Below are positions 47,200 through 56,505 of a stretch of 64,000 nt of DNA, in pieces; position 1 is the first letter of the stretch; each line of letters begins with the position of its first letter. The DNA lies in assembly GCF_026340655.1 (NCBI RefSeq), contig NZ_JAPEOZ010000001.1, positions 7,006,001 to 7,070,000 of the forward strand. The letters are read 5' to 3'. The stretch comes from Streptomyces sp. NBC_01275. Lineage in GTDB: Bacteria; Actinomycetota; Actinomycetes; Streptomycetales; Streptomycetaceae. The notes under the pieces were generated by a model. It had not been told where the DNA came from, ran no database searches, and worked only from the letters and a program-made list of their open reading frames with translations. Position numbers and translations under genes: made by a program.

Positions 47200-47242
47200 G
47201 GCGGCGGCCGGCCCCGGGGTGTCCCGAGAGCCGGCCGCCGCC
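47200..47242. terminator. 13-bp hairpin between convergent genes
   Basis: GGCGGCGGCCGGC (47200-47212) pairs with GCCGGCCGCCGCC (47230-47242) with a 17-base loop, between the propeller gene and the DUF397 gene that face each other. Confidence 0.8.
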
Positions 47243-47268
47243 GCGGCCAGGGTGCGACTACCGCGCGG

Positions 47269-47574
47269 CTACGGGGCCTCCGCCGCCTGCCCGCCGTTGT
47301 GCGGCGCGGGCTCCAGATCGAACTCGCCGTCCCGGGCGCCCAGCACGAAGGCCCGCCACTCCGCCTCCGTGTAGCGCAGCACGGTGTCCGGGTCGAGCGA
47401 CGACCGCATCGCCACCGCCCCGTCGGGCAGCTCGGCGATCTCGACGCGCTCCTCGTGCTCCTCCGCGCCGGGCGCGCACGTCCACACGACGCCGGAGATG
47501 TCGAGCGCGTACAGCTCGTCCCGCTCCCGCTCCTTGCGTGCCTTGATCTCCGCTTGCGTCTCCGTCTCCGCCAT
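47269..47574 (-). CDS. DUF397 domain protein
   Basis: This 101-aa acidic protein carries the DUF397 pattern near its C-terminus: VVWTCAPG, IAELPDGAVAMRSSLDPDTVLRYTEAEWRAFVLGARDGEFD. Family members in Streptomyces usually sit beside a helix-turn-helix regulator and are short; this one has an extra charged N-terminal helix (MAETETQAEIKARKERERDELYAL) and no such partner nearby. The ATG at 47574 with GGAAGGGG upstream is preferred over a longer frame. It is divergent from rpsO across 320 bp. Confidence 0.82.
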   Translation of the reverse strand: MAETETQAEIKARKERERDELYALDISGVVWTCAPGAEEHEERVEIAELPDGAVAMRSSLDPDTVLRYTEAEWRAFVLGARDGEFDLEPAPHNGGQAAEAP

Positions 47575-47894
47575 CCCGCAGCGACCCCTTCCCCATGTAC
47601 GGTCCACGGTGCGGTCCACTTTCGACCGCGATCGACCCACGATCGATCCGGGCAGTCACCCTAGTCGCCCCCTCCGCTCCACCGGGCGGATCCGATACCG
47701 GGGCGAAGTTGCCCGCCACCTCCTGGTACCCTGGCTGACGGCCGTTTGTGTACGCACCCCCGGAACCCCTCAGGAAACCCTGACCGGTCCCGGAGGCCGC
47801 GCCCAGCGGATCCCCGCCTCCCGAGTTACCGAAGCTCCCCCGAGACAAAGACCGGGGGCACTCGGCGGCCACCCACAGACTACGAGGAGTACGC
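47575..47894. other. Divergent gap before rpsO
   Basis: No gene is seen in these 320 bp. The sequence holds CGATCG/GATCGATC palindromes at about 47628-47650 and a TACCCT -10-like box at 47727 without a good -35. The rpsO promoter must lie here, but its position is uncertain. Confidence 0.5.
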
Positions 47895-48182
47895 GTGTCG
47901 CTCGACGCCGCTACGAAGAAGCAGATCATCGGCGAGTTCGGCCAGAAGGAGGGCGACACCGGCTCCCCCGAGGTCCAGGTCGCCATGCTCTCCCGTCGGA
48001 TCTCCGACCTGACCGAGCACCTCAAGACCCACAAGCACGACCACCACTCCCGTCGTGGTCTGCTCATCCTGGTCGGTCAGCGCCGTCGGCTGCTGCAGTA
48101 CCTGGCCAAGAAGGACATCCAGCGCTTCCGTGCGCTGGTCGACCGCCTCGGCATCCGCCGCGGTGCGGCCGGCGCCAAGTAA
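47895..48182 (+). CDS. rpsO: 30S ribosomal protein S15
   Basis: This 95-aa protein binds helix 22 of 16S rRNA early in 30S assembly. It matches S15 throughout: [24 protein letters not shown] and [23 protein letters not shown]. The start is a GTG after GAGGAG. As in other bacteria it is followed by pnp, with a hairpin between them. Confidence 0.97.
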   Translation: MSLDAATKKQIIGEFGQKEGDTGSPEVQVAMLSRRISDLTEHLKTHKHDHHSRRGLLILVGQRRRLLQYLAKKDIQRFRALVDRLGIRRGAAGAK

Positions 48183-48191
48183 GACGCCATG

Positions 48192-48230
48192 AAGGGAGCG
48201 GTTCCCCTGATCATCGGGGACCGCTCCCTT
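48192..48230 (+). terminator. rpsO-pnp intergenic hairpin
   Basis: AAGGGAGCGGT-T-CCCC pairs with GGGGACCGCTCCCTT with one bulged T and an 8-base loop, 10 bp after rpsO. In Streptomyces coelicolor the rpsO-pnp spacer is known to be processed by RNase III, and this hairpin is the natural candidate here for attenuation or cleavage. The remaining 280 bp to pnp holds a 12-bp palindrome CTTCGATCGAAG (48404-48415) and a GC hairpin region, with no gene. Confidence 0.8.
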
Positions 48231-48511
48231 TGCCGTATGTGGGGAAACATGCGGAGTGTCACTCACTCTTTGTAGTGTGGTAGCACAACGCAGTACGAAC
48301 GACGCAGAACAAAGCACGCAGAACAGAGCACGAGGAGAGGCGCGAAGCGCACCAAGCCGCCGCCGGTCCTCGGTAGTGGCCCCCGGGGGAAGAGCCCCGG
48401 GTGCTTCGATCGAAGACCGGCCCGCACCGCACGGAGCGCTTCTCCGCCACCGTCCCCCTGCCACACGGGCAGCCACGGGACGAAAGACGACAAGTAACGG
48501 AGAAAACGCTA

Positions 48512-50734
48512 GTGGAGAACGAGACCCACTACGCCGAGGCCGTCATCGACAACGGCGCCTTCGGCACCCGCACCATCCGCTTCGAGACGGGCCGCCTGGC
48601 CAAGCAGGCCGCCGGCTCCGCCGTGGCGTACCTGGACGACGACACCATGGTGCTGTCGGCCACCACCGCCTCCAAGAACCCCAAGGACCAGCTCGACTTC
48701 TTCCCCCTCACGGTGGACGTCGAGGAGCGGATGTACGCCGCCGGCAAGATCCCCGGCAGCTTCTTCCGCCGTGAGGGCCGCCCCTCCGAGGACGCGATCC
48801 TCACCTGCCGCCTGATCGACCGCCCGCTGCGCCCGTCCTTCAAGAAGGGCCTGCGCAACGAGATCCAGGTCGTCGCCACGATCATGGCGCTCAACCCCGA
48901 CCACCTGTACGACGTCGTCGCGATCAACGCGGCCTCCGCGTCCACGCAGCTGGCCGGTCTGCCCTTCTCCGGCCCGATCGGCGGCGTCCGCGTCGCGCTG
49001 ATCAACGGCCAGTGGGTCGCCTTCCCGACGCACACCGAGCTCGAGGACGCCGTCTTCGACATGGTCGTCGCCGGTCGCGTCCTGGAGGACGGCGACGTCG
49101 CGATCATGATGGTCGAGGCCGAGGCCACCGAGAAGACCATCCAGCTGGTCGCGGGCGGCGCCGAGGCGCCGACCGAAGAGGTCGTCGCCTCCGGTCTGGA
49201 CGCCGCGAAGCCCTTCATCAAGGTGCTCTGCAAGGCCCAGGCCGACCTCGCCGCCAAGGCCGCCAAGCCCACCGGCGAGTTCCCGGTCTTCCTCGACTAC
49301 CAGGACGACGTCCTGGAGGCGCTGTCCGCCGCCGTCCGCCCGGAGCTCGCCTCCGCGCTGACGATCGCGGGCAAGCAGGACCGCGAGGCCGAGCTGGACC
49401 GCGTCAAGGCGCTCGCCGCCGAGAAGCTCCTGCCGGAGTTCGAAGGCCGCGAGAAGGAGGTCTCCGCCGCGTACCGCTCGCTCACCAAGCAGCTGGTCCG
49501 CGAGCGCGTGATCAAGGAGAAGAAGCGCATCGACGGCCGTGGCGTCACGGACATCCGTACGCTCGCCGCCGAGGTCGAGGCCATCCCGCGCGTGCACGGC
49601 TCGGCGCTGTTCGAGCGTGGCGAGACCCAGATCCTGGGCGTCACCACCCTCAACATGCTCCGGATGGAGCAGCAGCTGGACACCCTCTCCCCGGTGACCC
49701 GCAAGCGCTACATGCACAACTACAACTTCCCGCCGTACTCCGTCGGCGAGACCGGTCGCGTCGGCTCCCCCAAGCGCCGCGAGATCGGCCACGGCGCGCT
49801 CGCCGAGCGCGCCATCGTGCCGGTCCTGCCGACGCGCGAGGAGTTCCCCTACGCGATCCGTCAGGTGTCCGAGGCCCTCGGCTCCAACGGCTCGACGTCC
49901 ATGGGCTCGGTCTGCGCCTCCACCATGTCCCTGCTGAACGCCGGTGTGCCCCTCAAGGCCCCCGTCGCCGGCATCGCCATGGGCCTGATCTCCCAGGAGA
50001 TCAACGGCGAGACGCACTACGTCGCCCTCACCGACATCCTCGGTGCCGAGGACGCCTTCGGCGACATGGACTTCAAGGTCGCCGGCACCAAGGAGTTCGT
50101 CACCGCCCTCCAGCTGGACACCAAGCTGGACGGCATCCCGGCCTCCGTCCTGGCCGCCGCTCTCAAGCAGGCCCGTGACGCCCGCCTCCACATCCTCGAC
50201 GTGATGATGGAAGCGATCGACACGCCGGACGAGATGTCCCCCAACGCCCCGCGGATCATCACCGTCAAGATCCCCGTGGACAAGATCGGCGAGGTCATCG
50301 GCCCGAAGGGCAAGATGATCAACCAGATCCAGGAGGACACCGGCGCCGAGATCACGATCGAGGACGACGGCACCATCTACATCGGTGCCCAGGTCGGCTC
50401 GCAGGCCGAGGCCGCCCGCGCCACGATCAACGGCATCGCCAACCCGACCATGCCGGAGGTCGGCGAGCGCTACCTGGGCACGGTCGTGAAGACGACCACC
50501 TTCGGTGCGTTCGTGTCGCTGCTCCCGGGCAAGGACGGTCTGCTGCACATCTCGCAGATCCGCAAGCTCGCCGGCGGCAAGCGCGTGGAGAACGTCGAGG
50601 ACGTGCTCGGCGTGGGCGCCAAGGTCCAGGTCGAGATCGCCGAGATCGACTCCCGCGGCAAGCTCTCCCTGATCCCCGTGATCGAGGGCGAGGAAGGCTC
50701 TGAGGACGACAAGAAGGACGACGGCGACAAGTGA
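48512..50734 (+). CDS. pnp: Polynucleotide phosphorylase / guanosine pentaphosphate synthetase
   Basis: This 740-aa enzyme degrades RNA by phosphorolysis and in Streptomyces also adds RNA tails. Two RNase PH-like domains are separated by a helical domain: [14 protein letters not shown] and [22 protein letters not shown] in the first, and [29 protein letters not shown] and [19 protein letters not shown] in the second. A KH domain ([20 protein letters not shown]) and an S1 domain ([26 protein letters not shown]) end it. The GTG at 48512 has CGGAG 9 bases upstream; the longer frame from 48401 covers the leader. It overlaps the M16 protease gene by 4 bp. Confidence 0.97.
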   Translation: MENETHYAEAVIDNGAFGTRTIRFETGRLAKQAAGSAVAYLDDDTMVLSATTASKNPKDQLDFFPLTVDVEERMYAAGKIPGSFFRREGRPSEDAILTCRLIDRPLRPSFKKGLRNEIQVVATIMALNPDHLYDVVAINAASASTQLAGLPFSGPIGGVRVALINGQWVAFPTHTELEDAVFDMVVAGRVLEDGDVAIMMVEAEATEKTIQLVAGGAEAPTEEVVASGLDAAKPFIKVLCKAQADLAAKAAKPTGEFPVFLDYQDDVLEALSAAVRPELASALTIAGKQDREAELDRVKALAAEKLLPEFEGREKEVSAAYRSLTKQLVRERVIKEKKRIDGRGVTDIRTLAAEVEAIPRVHGSALFERGETQILGVTTLNMLRMEQQLDTLSPVTRKRYMHNYNFPPYSVGETGRVGSPKRREIGHGALAERAIVPVLPTREEFPYAIRQVSEALGSNGSTSMGSVCASTMSLLNAGVPLKAPVAGIAMGLISQEINGETHYVALTDILGAEDAFGDMDFKVAGTKEFVTALQLDTKLDGIPASVLAAALKQARDARLHILDVMMEAIDTPDEMSPNAPRIITVKIPVDKIGEVIGPKGKMINQIQEDTGAEITIEDDGTIYIGAQVGSQAEAARATINGIANPTMPEVGERYLGTVVKTTTFGAFVSLLPGKDGLLHISQIRKLAGGKRVENVEDVLGVGAKVQVEIAEIDSRGKLSLIPVIEGEEGSEDDKKDDGDK

Positions 50735-52110
50735 CGTCCCGTAGCTCCACGACGACGGCCCGCACCTCTTCGGAGGCGCGGGCCGTCGCCCGTACGCAAA
50801 CCCTGATCAAGGGGGCCGCCGGCATCGGAACGGTCCGCAAGACCACCCTCCCGGGCGGCCTGCGCATCGTCACCGAGACCCTGCCGTCCGTCCGCTCCGC
50901 GACCTTCGGCATCTGGGCGCACGTCGGCTCCCGCGACGAGACCCCGTCCCTGAACGGCGCCACGCACTACCTGGAACACCTTCTCTTCAAGGGCACCGGG
51001 CGCAGGTCCGCGCTGGACATCTCCTCCGCGATCGACGCGGTCGGCGGCGAGATGAACGCGTTCACCGCCAAGGAGTACACGTGCTACTACGCACGCGTGC
51101 TCGACGCCGACCTGCCGCTCGCCATCGACGTGGTCTGCGACATGCTCACGGGCTCCCTCATCCTCGAAGACGACGTCAACGTCGAGCGCGGCGCGATCCT
51201 CGAAGAGATCGCGATGACCGAGGACGACCCCGGCGACTGCGTGCACGACCTGTTCGCGCAGACGATGTTCGGCGACAACCCCCTCGGCCGCCCGGTCCTC
51301 GGCACCGTCGACACGGTCAACGCCCTCACCGCCGACCGCATCCGCCGCTTCTACAAGAAGCACTACGACCCGACCCACCTCGTGGTCGCGGCCGCCGGCA
51401 ACATCGACCACAACACGGTCGTACGCCAGGTCCGCGCGGCCTTCGAGAAGGCGGGCGCCCTCAAGAACCCGGACGCCGCGCCGATCGCCCCGCGCGACGG
51501 ACGGCGCACCCTGCGCACCGCCGGGCGCGTCGAGCTGATCGGCCGCAAGACCGAGCAGGCGCACATCGTCCTGGGCATGCCGGGCCTGGCCCGCACGGAC
51601 GAGCGCCGCTGGGCGCTGGGAGTCCTCAACACGGCCCTCGGCGGAGGCATGTCCTCCCGCCTCTTCCAGGAGGTCCGGGAGAAGCGCGGCCTGGCCTACA
51701 GCGTGTACTCGTACACCTCGGGCTTCGCCGACTGCGGTCTCTTCGGCGTGTACGCGGGCTGCCGCCCCAGCCAGGTCCACGACGTGCTGAAGATCTGCCG
51801 CGACGAACTCGACCAGGTCGCCGCCGACGGTCTCACCGACGACGAGATCGGCCGCGCCATCGGCCAGCTCAGAGGCTCCACGGTCCTCGGCCTGGAGGAC
51901 ACGGGCGCGCTCATGAACCGCATCGGCAAGAGCGAGCTGTGCTGGGGCGAGCAGATGTCCGTCGACGACATGCTCACCCGGATAGCCGCGGTGACCCCGG
52001 ACGAGGTCCGCTCCGTGGCCCGCGACATCCTGGGACAGCGCCCGTCGCTGTCGGTCATCGGCCCGCTCAAGGACAAGCAGGCCGCCCGGCTGCACGACGC
52101 GGTCGCCTAA
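50731..52110 (+). CDS. M16 family zinc peptidase
   Basis: This 459-aa protein resembles mitochondrial processing peptidase beta and bacterial PqqL/YmxG-type insulinases. The inverted zinc motif HxxEH is HYLEH at residues 79-83, with the third ligand Glu in [11 protein letters not shown]. The second half repeats the fold without the motif ([25 protein letters not shown]). Substrate is unknown, perhaps small peptides or signal fragments. It starts with GTG inside the pnp stop and is followed 23 bp later by dapB, a linkage kept in many Gram-positive bacteria. Confidence 0.93.
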   Translation: MTSRSSTTTARTSSEARAVARTQTLIKGAAGIGTVRKTTLPGGLRIVTETLPSVRSATFGIWAHVGSRDETPSLNGATHYLEHLLFKGTGRRSALDISSAIDAVGGEMNAFTAKEYTCYYARVLDADLPLAIDVVCDMLTGSLILEDDVNVERGAILEEIAMTEDDPGDCVHDLFAQTMFGDNPLGRPVLGTVDTVNALTADRIRRFYKKHYDPTHLVVAAAGNIDHNTVVRQVRAAFEKAGALKNPDAAPIAPRDGRRTLRTAGRVELIGRKTEQAHIVLGMPGLARTDERRWALGVLNTALGGGMSSRLFQEVREKRGLAYSVYSYTSGFADCGLFGVYAGCRPSQVHDVLKICRDELDQVAADGLTDDEIGRAIGQLRGSTVLGLEDTGALMNRIGKSELCWGEQMSVDDMLTRIAAVTPDEVRSVARDILGQRPSLSVIGPLKDKQAARLHDAVA

Positions 52111-52121
52111 CTCACCCGTAA

Positions 52122-52886
<765 letters not shown>

Positions 52887-52905
52887 CCGGGAAACCGCAC
52901 ACGAC

Positions 52906-53349
52906 ATGCGAGCCAAGCTCTCCTACGCCGTCACGGCCGTCGCCCTGGTCTTCTACTTCGTCCTGGTCGGCAGCCGCGGCGTCATGCTCATACAGACCGG
53001 CACCCTCCTGACCGTCACCTTCGGTGTGGCGGTGCTGATCCTGCCGGTCATCGGTGTGTGGTTCCTGTGGAAGAACACCCAGTTCGTCCACCGGGCCAAC
53101 GCCCTCGCCGCCCAACTCGACGCCGAGGGCGGTCTGCCCGTCGACGAGCTGAAGCGCACCGCCGGCGGCCGTATCGACCGCGACTCGGCCGACGAGGTCT
53201 TCGCCAAGCGCAAGGCCGAGACCGAAGCGGCCCCCGACGACTGGCGCACCTGGTTCCGCCTCGCCGTCGCCTACCACGACGCCCGCGACACCCCCCGGGC
53301 CCGCAAGGCGATGCAACAGGCGATCGCACTGCACCGGTCCGCTGCCTGA
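52906..53349 (+). CDS. Two-helix membrane protein with TPR-like tail
   Basis: This 147-aa protein has two hydrophobic helices at about residues 5-23 and 32-53, then a soluble part with a DDWRTWFRLAVAYHDARDTPRARKAM-type segment resembling one tetratricopeptide repeat. It follows dapB by 19 bp and may be cotranscribed. Function is not known; the gene order dapB plus this protein is seen widely in Streptomyces. Confidence 0.8.
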   Translation: MRAKLSYAVTAVALVFYFVLVGSRGVMLIQTGTLLTVTFGVAVLILPVIGVWFLWKNTQFVHRANALAAQLDAEGGLPVDELKRTAGGRIDRDSADEVFAKRKAETEAAPDDWRTWFRLAVAYHDARDTPRARKAMQQAIALHRSAA

Positions 53350-53407
53350 ATCCGCTCACCACGTCGCGCTCACCACGCCCGCTCACCACGTTCCGCTCAC
53401 AAAGCAG

Positions 53408-53441
53408 TGGGGCCCGGTCCGCACCCACGGACCGGGCCCCA
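53408..53441. terminator. Bidirectional 13-bp hairpin
   Basis: TGGGGCCCGGTCC (53408-53420) pairs with GGACCGGGCCCCA (53429-53441) across GCACCCAC, between the convergent TPR-like and PH-domain genes. Confidence 0.85.
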
Positions 53442-53457
53442 TCACTTCGTTTTCGCC

Positions 53458-54012
53458 TCAGCCGCGCCGGTTCTCCGCGGCCCACGCCTCGATCGAGTCC
53501 GCGGCCCGGTCGAACGCCTCGGCCCGCCCCAGGAAGTCGGCCCCGTGCGTCGTCAGCAGCGCCGCACCGCCCTGCGCGGCCCGATCCTGCCGTACGAGCG
53601 TCAGGGCCTGTCCCTGCACGGTCCGCGGCAGGCCCAGCCAGCGCACCGGCTGCTGCACCGTACGGACCGCGGTGACCCGATCCCACGGCGTCGTCCGCGT
53701 CCTGAGGAAGCCGACGTGCCGCAGCCCGCGCGTGCTCACCCACACGCCCATCCGCAGCAGCCGCAGGGCGGCGACGATCACCAGCACCGAGACGCCGAAG
53801 ACCACCCCGCCCTCCGACAGCGAGCCGGTCAACGCGATGATGACCGCCGCGAACAGCACGTACGAGGCGAGCAGCAGCGCCAGCGCGGCCACCGCGACCC
53901 GCCAGGGCCCGGGCCGGTAGGGGCGCCGCCAGCGCTCACGGTCGTCGAAGGGCAGGGCGACGTCGTCGGCTGCCTCGAACGCGCGGTCGGCCGTCAGGAA
54001 GGGCAGGGGCAC
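53458..54012 (-). CDS. PH-like domain membrane protein
   Basis: This 184-aa protein has two hydrophobic helices (VAVAALALLLASYVLFAAVI and GGVVFGVSVLVIVAALRLL) followed by a domain of the bacterial pleckstrin-homology type (GVWVSTRGLRHVGFLRTRTTPWDRVTAVRTV). The C-terminal AEAFDRAADSIEAWAAENRRG helix is acidic. Function is unknown. It faces the dapB operon across a bidirectional terminator. Confidence 0.75.
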   Translation of the reverse strand: MPLPFLTADRAFEAADDVALPFDDRERWRRPYRPGPWRVAVAALALLLASYVLFAAVIIALTGSLSEGGVVFGVSVLVIVAALRLLRMGVWVSTRGLRHVGFLRTRTTPWDRVTAVRTVQQPVRWLGLPRTVQGQALTLVRQDRAAQGGAALLTTHGADFLGRAEAFDRAADSIEAWAAENRRG

Positions 54013-54102
54013 GGCTGGTCCTCACTCAATCCATGCATGGGCTGTGCCCGGTGAGGCTATCCGGCAGGGTCCGCGCCCACCACCTTCGGGGGTCCGGAAG
54101 AG

Positions 54103-54348
54103 TCAGCGCCCCTCGGACGTCCGGGACGCCTGCGACTGCTGCGTCTGCGAGGAGTGGTCCAGGCTCAGCGCCGGCATGCCGATGACCAGCGAGCCCACCA
54201 GCGCGGCCACGATGGTGAGCCCCAGCAGCCAGCGCCCGGCCATCTGGCCGACGGAGGACCGCTCACGGGGTGGGGGAGTGACGTTGCTCCGGAACCTGTC
54301 GGCTTCCGCGAGGAAGGCGAACGGGACGGGTTCACGCCGACGGAACAT
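54103..54348 (-). CDS. Small single-helix membrane protein
   Basis: This 81-aa protein has a basic start (MFRRREPVPFAFLAEADRF), one membrane helix (WLLGLTIVAALVGSLVIGMPAL) and a short polar tail rich in Ser and Gln. No family is recognised. The start at 54348 gives the most natural protein; no strong ribosome site is present, though AAAGGTG lies about 13 bases before it. The larger frame to 54567 overlaps the start of thyX and is unlikely. Confidence 0.55.
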   Translation of the reverse strand: MFRRREPVPFAFLAEADRFRSNVTPPPRERSSVGQMAGRWLLGLTIVAALVGSLVIGMPALSLDHSSQTQQSQASRTSEGR

Positions 54349-54520
54349 CAGGGGGACCGCACCTTTCGGGGGAGAACAAAACGGCTTCACCGACACAGAC
54401 GAGCGGCCGTCGCAAAAGGTGCCCATCGCGCAGAAATCGCTGGGGCCGGGCACCGCCCGAGCCGTGCCGGGTCCCCCGTAGAGTGGGCGCGAACCGCAGA
54501 TGTGATGGGAAGGACCCCTC

Positions 54521-55255
54521 GTGACGCCCGCCGACGATGCCAAGCCGTCTCTCCGCAGTGATGTCACTGTTCAGCTGGTGAAATCCAGCGCATCGGACTC
54601 CGATGTCCTCTTCGCTGCTCGTGTCTCGACGGTCGGCGAGCAGTCCCTGGACGAGCTGGGCAAGGACCCGGAGCGCTCCAAGGGCTTGATCAACTACCTG
54701 ATGCGGGACCGCCACGGAAGCCCCTTCGAGCACAACTCGATGACCTTCTTCATCAGCGCCCCGATCTTCGTGTTCCGCGAGTTCATGCGCCACCGCGTGG
54801 GGTGGTCCTACAACGAGGAGTCGGGCCGCTACCGGGAGCTGGATCCGGTGTTCTACGTGCCCGGCGAGTCGCGCAAGCTCGTCCAGGAGGGACGTCCCGG
54901 AAAGTACGTCTTCGTCGAGGGGACCCCGTCCCAGCACGAGACGGTCCGCAACGTCCTCGACGAGTCGTACCAGCAGGCGTACGCCGCCTATCAGAAGCTG
55001 CTCGCCGAGGGCGTCGCCCGCGAGGTCGCCCGCGCGGTCCTCCCGGTCGGCCTCTTCTCCTCGATGTACGCCACCTGCAACGCCCGCTCGCTGATGCACT
55101 TCCTCGGCCTGCGCACCCAGCACGAGCTGGCCAAGGTCCCGTCCTTCCCGCAGCGCGAGATCGAGATGGTCGGCGAGCTGATGGAGGCGGAGTGGGCCAA
55201 GCTCATGCCGCTCACCTACGCGGCCTTCAACGGCAACGGTCGCGTCGCCCCGTGA
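54521..55255 (+). CDS. thyX: Flavin-dependent thymidylate synthase
   Basis: This 244-aa enzyme methylates dUMP using methylene-tetrahydrofolate, NADPH and FAD. The ThyX signature is RHRVGWSYNEESGRY at residues 90-104, and the C-terminal block VLPVGLFSSMYATCNARSLMHFLGLR is fully conserved. The GTG at 54521 has GGGAAGGA about 7 bases upstream. It lies between dapB and dapA, as is common in actinobacteria. Confidence 0.96.
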   Translation: MTPADDAKPSLRSDVTVQLVKSSASDSDVLFAARVSTVGEQSLDELGKDPERSKGLINYLMRDRHGSPFEHNSMTFFISAPIFVFREFMRHRVGWSYNEESGRYRELDPVFYVPGESRKLVQEGRPGKYVFVEGTPSQHETVRNVLDESYQQAYAAYQKLLAEGVAREVARAVLPVGLFSSMYATCNARSLMHFLGLRTQHELAKVPSFPQREIEMVGELMEAEWAKLMPLTYAAFNGNGRVAP

Positions 55256-55354
55256 CGAAGGCCTGTTCTCCCTCGCGGCACACATGTGCGGTTCATCCGT
55301 GTGAAGTGTCCGTATTGCGGCATTTGGAGAAGTTCATCTAGCCTGATCAAACGG

Positions 55355-55394
55355 ACCCGGCACTGCTTGAACCCCCGAGCAGGCAGTGCCGGGT
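55355..55394 (+). terminator. 12-bp hairpin between thyX and dapA
   Basis: ACCCGGCACTGC (55355-55366) pairs with GCAGTGCCGGGT (55383-55394), about 100 bp after thyX. It would end the thyX transcript. Confidence 0.75.
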
Positions 55395-55467
55395 TCCATC
55401 TTTGTCCTGACTTTTCGCAACCCCCCGAGGGCAGACCCCGGGGTGAGCAACGAGTAGCGTGTCACCC

Positions 55468-56367
55468 ATGGCTCCGACCTCCACTCCGCAGACCCCCTTC
55501 GGGCGGGTCCTCACCGCCATGGTCACGCCGTTCACGGCGGACGGCGCACTCGACCTCGACGGCGCACAGCGGCTCGCCACCCACCTGGTGGACGCAGGCA
55601 ACGACGGCCTGATCGTCAACGGCACCACCGGTGAGTCCCCGACCACCAGCGACGCGGAGAAATCGGACCTGGTACGAGCCGTCCTGGAGGCCGTCGGCGA
55701 CCGGGCCCATGTCGTGGCCGGCGTCGGCACCAACGACACCCACCACAGCATCGAGCTCGCCCGCGCCGCGGAGCAGGCGGGCGCGCACGGCCTCCTGGTC
55801 GTCACCCCGTACTACAACAAGCCCCCGCAGGAGGGCCTGTACCGCCACTTCACGGCCATCGCCGACGCCACCGAGCTGCCGGTCATGCTCTACGACATCC
55901 CCGGCCGCAGCGGCGTCCCGATCAGCACCGAAACACTCGTCCGGCTGGCCGAGCACCCGAGGATCGTCGCCAACAAGGACGCCAAGGGCGACCTCGGCCG
56001 AGCCAGCTGGGCCATCGCGCGCACCGGCCTGGCCTGGTACTCCGGCGACGACATGCTGAACCTGCCGCTGCTCTCCGTGGGCGCGGTCGGCTTCGTCTCG
56101 GTCGTCGGCCATGTGGTCACCCCCGACCTGCGCGCCCTCGTCGAGGCATTCGTCGCGGGCGAGGTCCAGAAGGCCACGGAGATCCACCAGAAGCTGCTCC
56201 CGGTCTACACGGGCATGTTCCGCACCCAGGGCGTCATGACGACGAAGGCCGCACTCGCCCTCCAGGGCCTGCCCGCCGGCCCGCTGCGCGCCCCCATGGT
56301 CGAGTGCTCGCCCGAAGAGGTCGCACAGCTCAAGATCGATCTTGCCGCAGGCGGGGTACAGCTCTGA
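55468..56367 (+). CDS. dapA: 4-hydroxy-tetrahydrodipicolinate synthase
   Basis: This 299-aa lyase condenses pyruvate with aspartate semialdehyde in the lysine and diaminopimelate pathway. The Schiff-base Lys is in VANKDAKGDL, the catalytic Tyr in VVTPYYNKPPQEGLY, and the Thr pair in VNGTTGES; DIPGRSGVP is also typical. The ATG at 55468 is preferred over a GTG three codons earlier. No ribosome site precedes it, while a TAGCGT -10-like box ends 7 bases before the ATG, so the message may be leaderless. Confidence 0.95.
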   Translation: MAPTSTPQTPFGRVLTAMVTPFTADGALDLDGAQRLATHLVDAGNDGLIVNGTTGESPTTSDAEKSDLVRAVLEAVGDRAHVVAGVGTNDTHHSIELARAAEQAGAHGLLVVTPYYNKPPQEGLYRHFTAIADATELPVMLYDIPGRSGVPISTETLVRLAEHPRIVANKDAKGDLGRASWAIARTGLAWYSGDDMLNLPLLSVGAVGFVSVVGHVVTPDLRALVEAFVAGEVQKATEIHQKLLPVYTGMFRTQGVMTTKAALALQGLPAGPLRAPMVECSPEEVAQLKIDLAAGGVQL

Positions 56368-56451
56368 CAACAGACTTCACAACTGAATAGCACCGAATGA
56401 GCAGGCCACCGGTGCCTGCGATCCACACGACAACTGCATTCGCACGAACGT

Positions 56452-56490
56452 CACGCGCGCCACGTGCCCTACCGGTACGTGGCGTGCGTG
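56452..56490 (+). promoter_or_regulatory. Hairpin in the rnj leader
   Basis: CACGCGCGCCACGT (56452-56465) pairs with ACGTGGCGTGCGTG (56477-56490) with one mismatch and an 11-base loop. It ends 15 bases before the rnj start and just before its GAGGAGAG ribosome site. It may terminate dapA or control rnj translation or decay. Confidence 0.65.
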
Positions 56491-56505
56491 TTTGAGGAGA
56501 GTCTT

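Noticed and set aside
54349..54567. Longer start for the small membrane protein
   Set aside because: It would overlap the thyX start and add a stretch with poor codon pattern.
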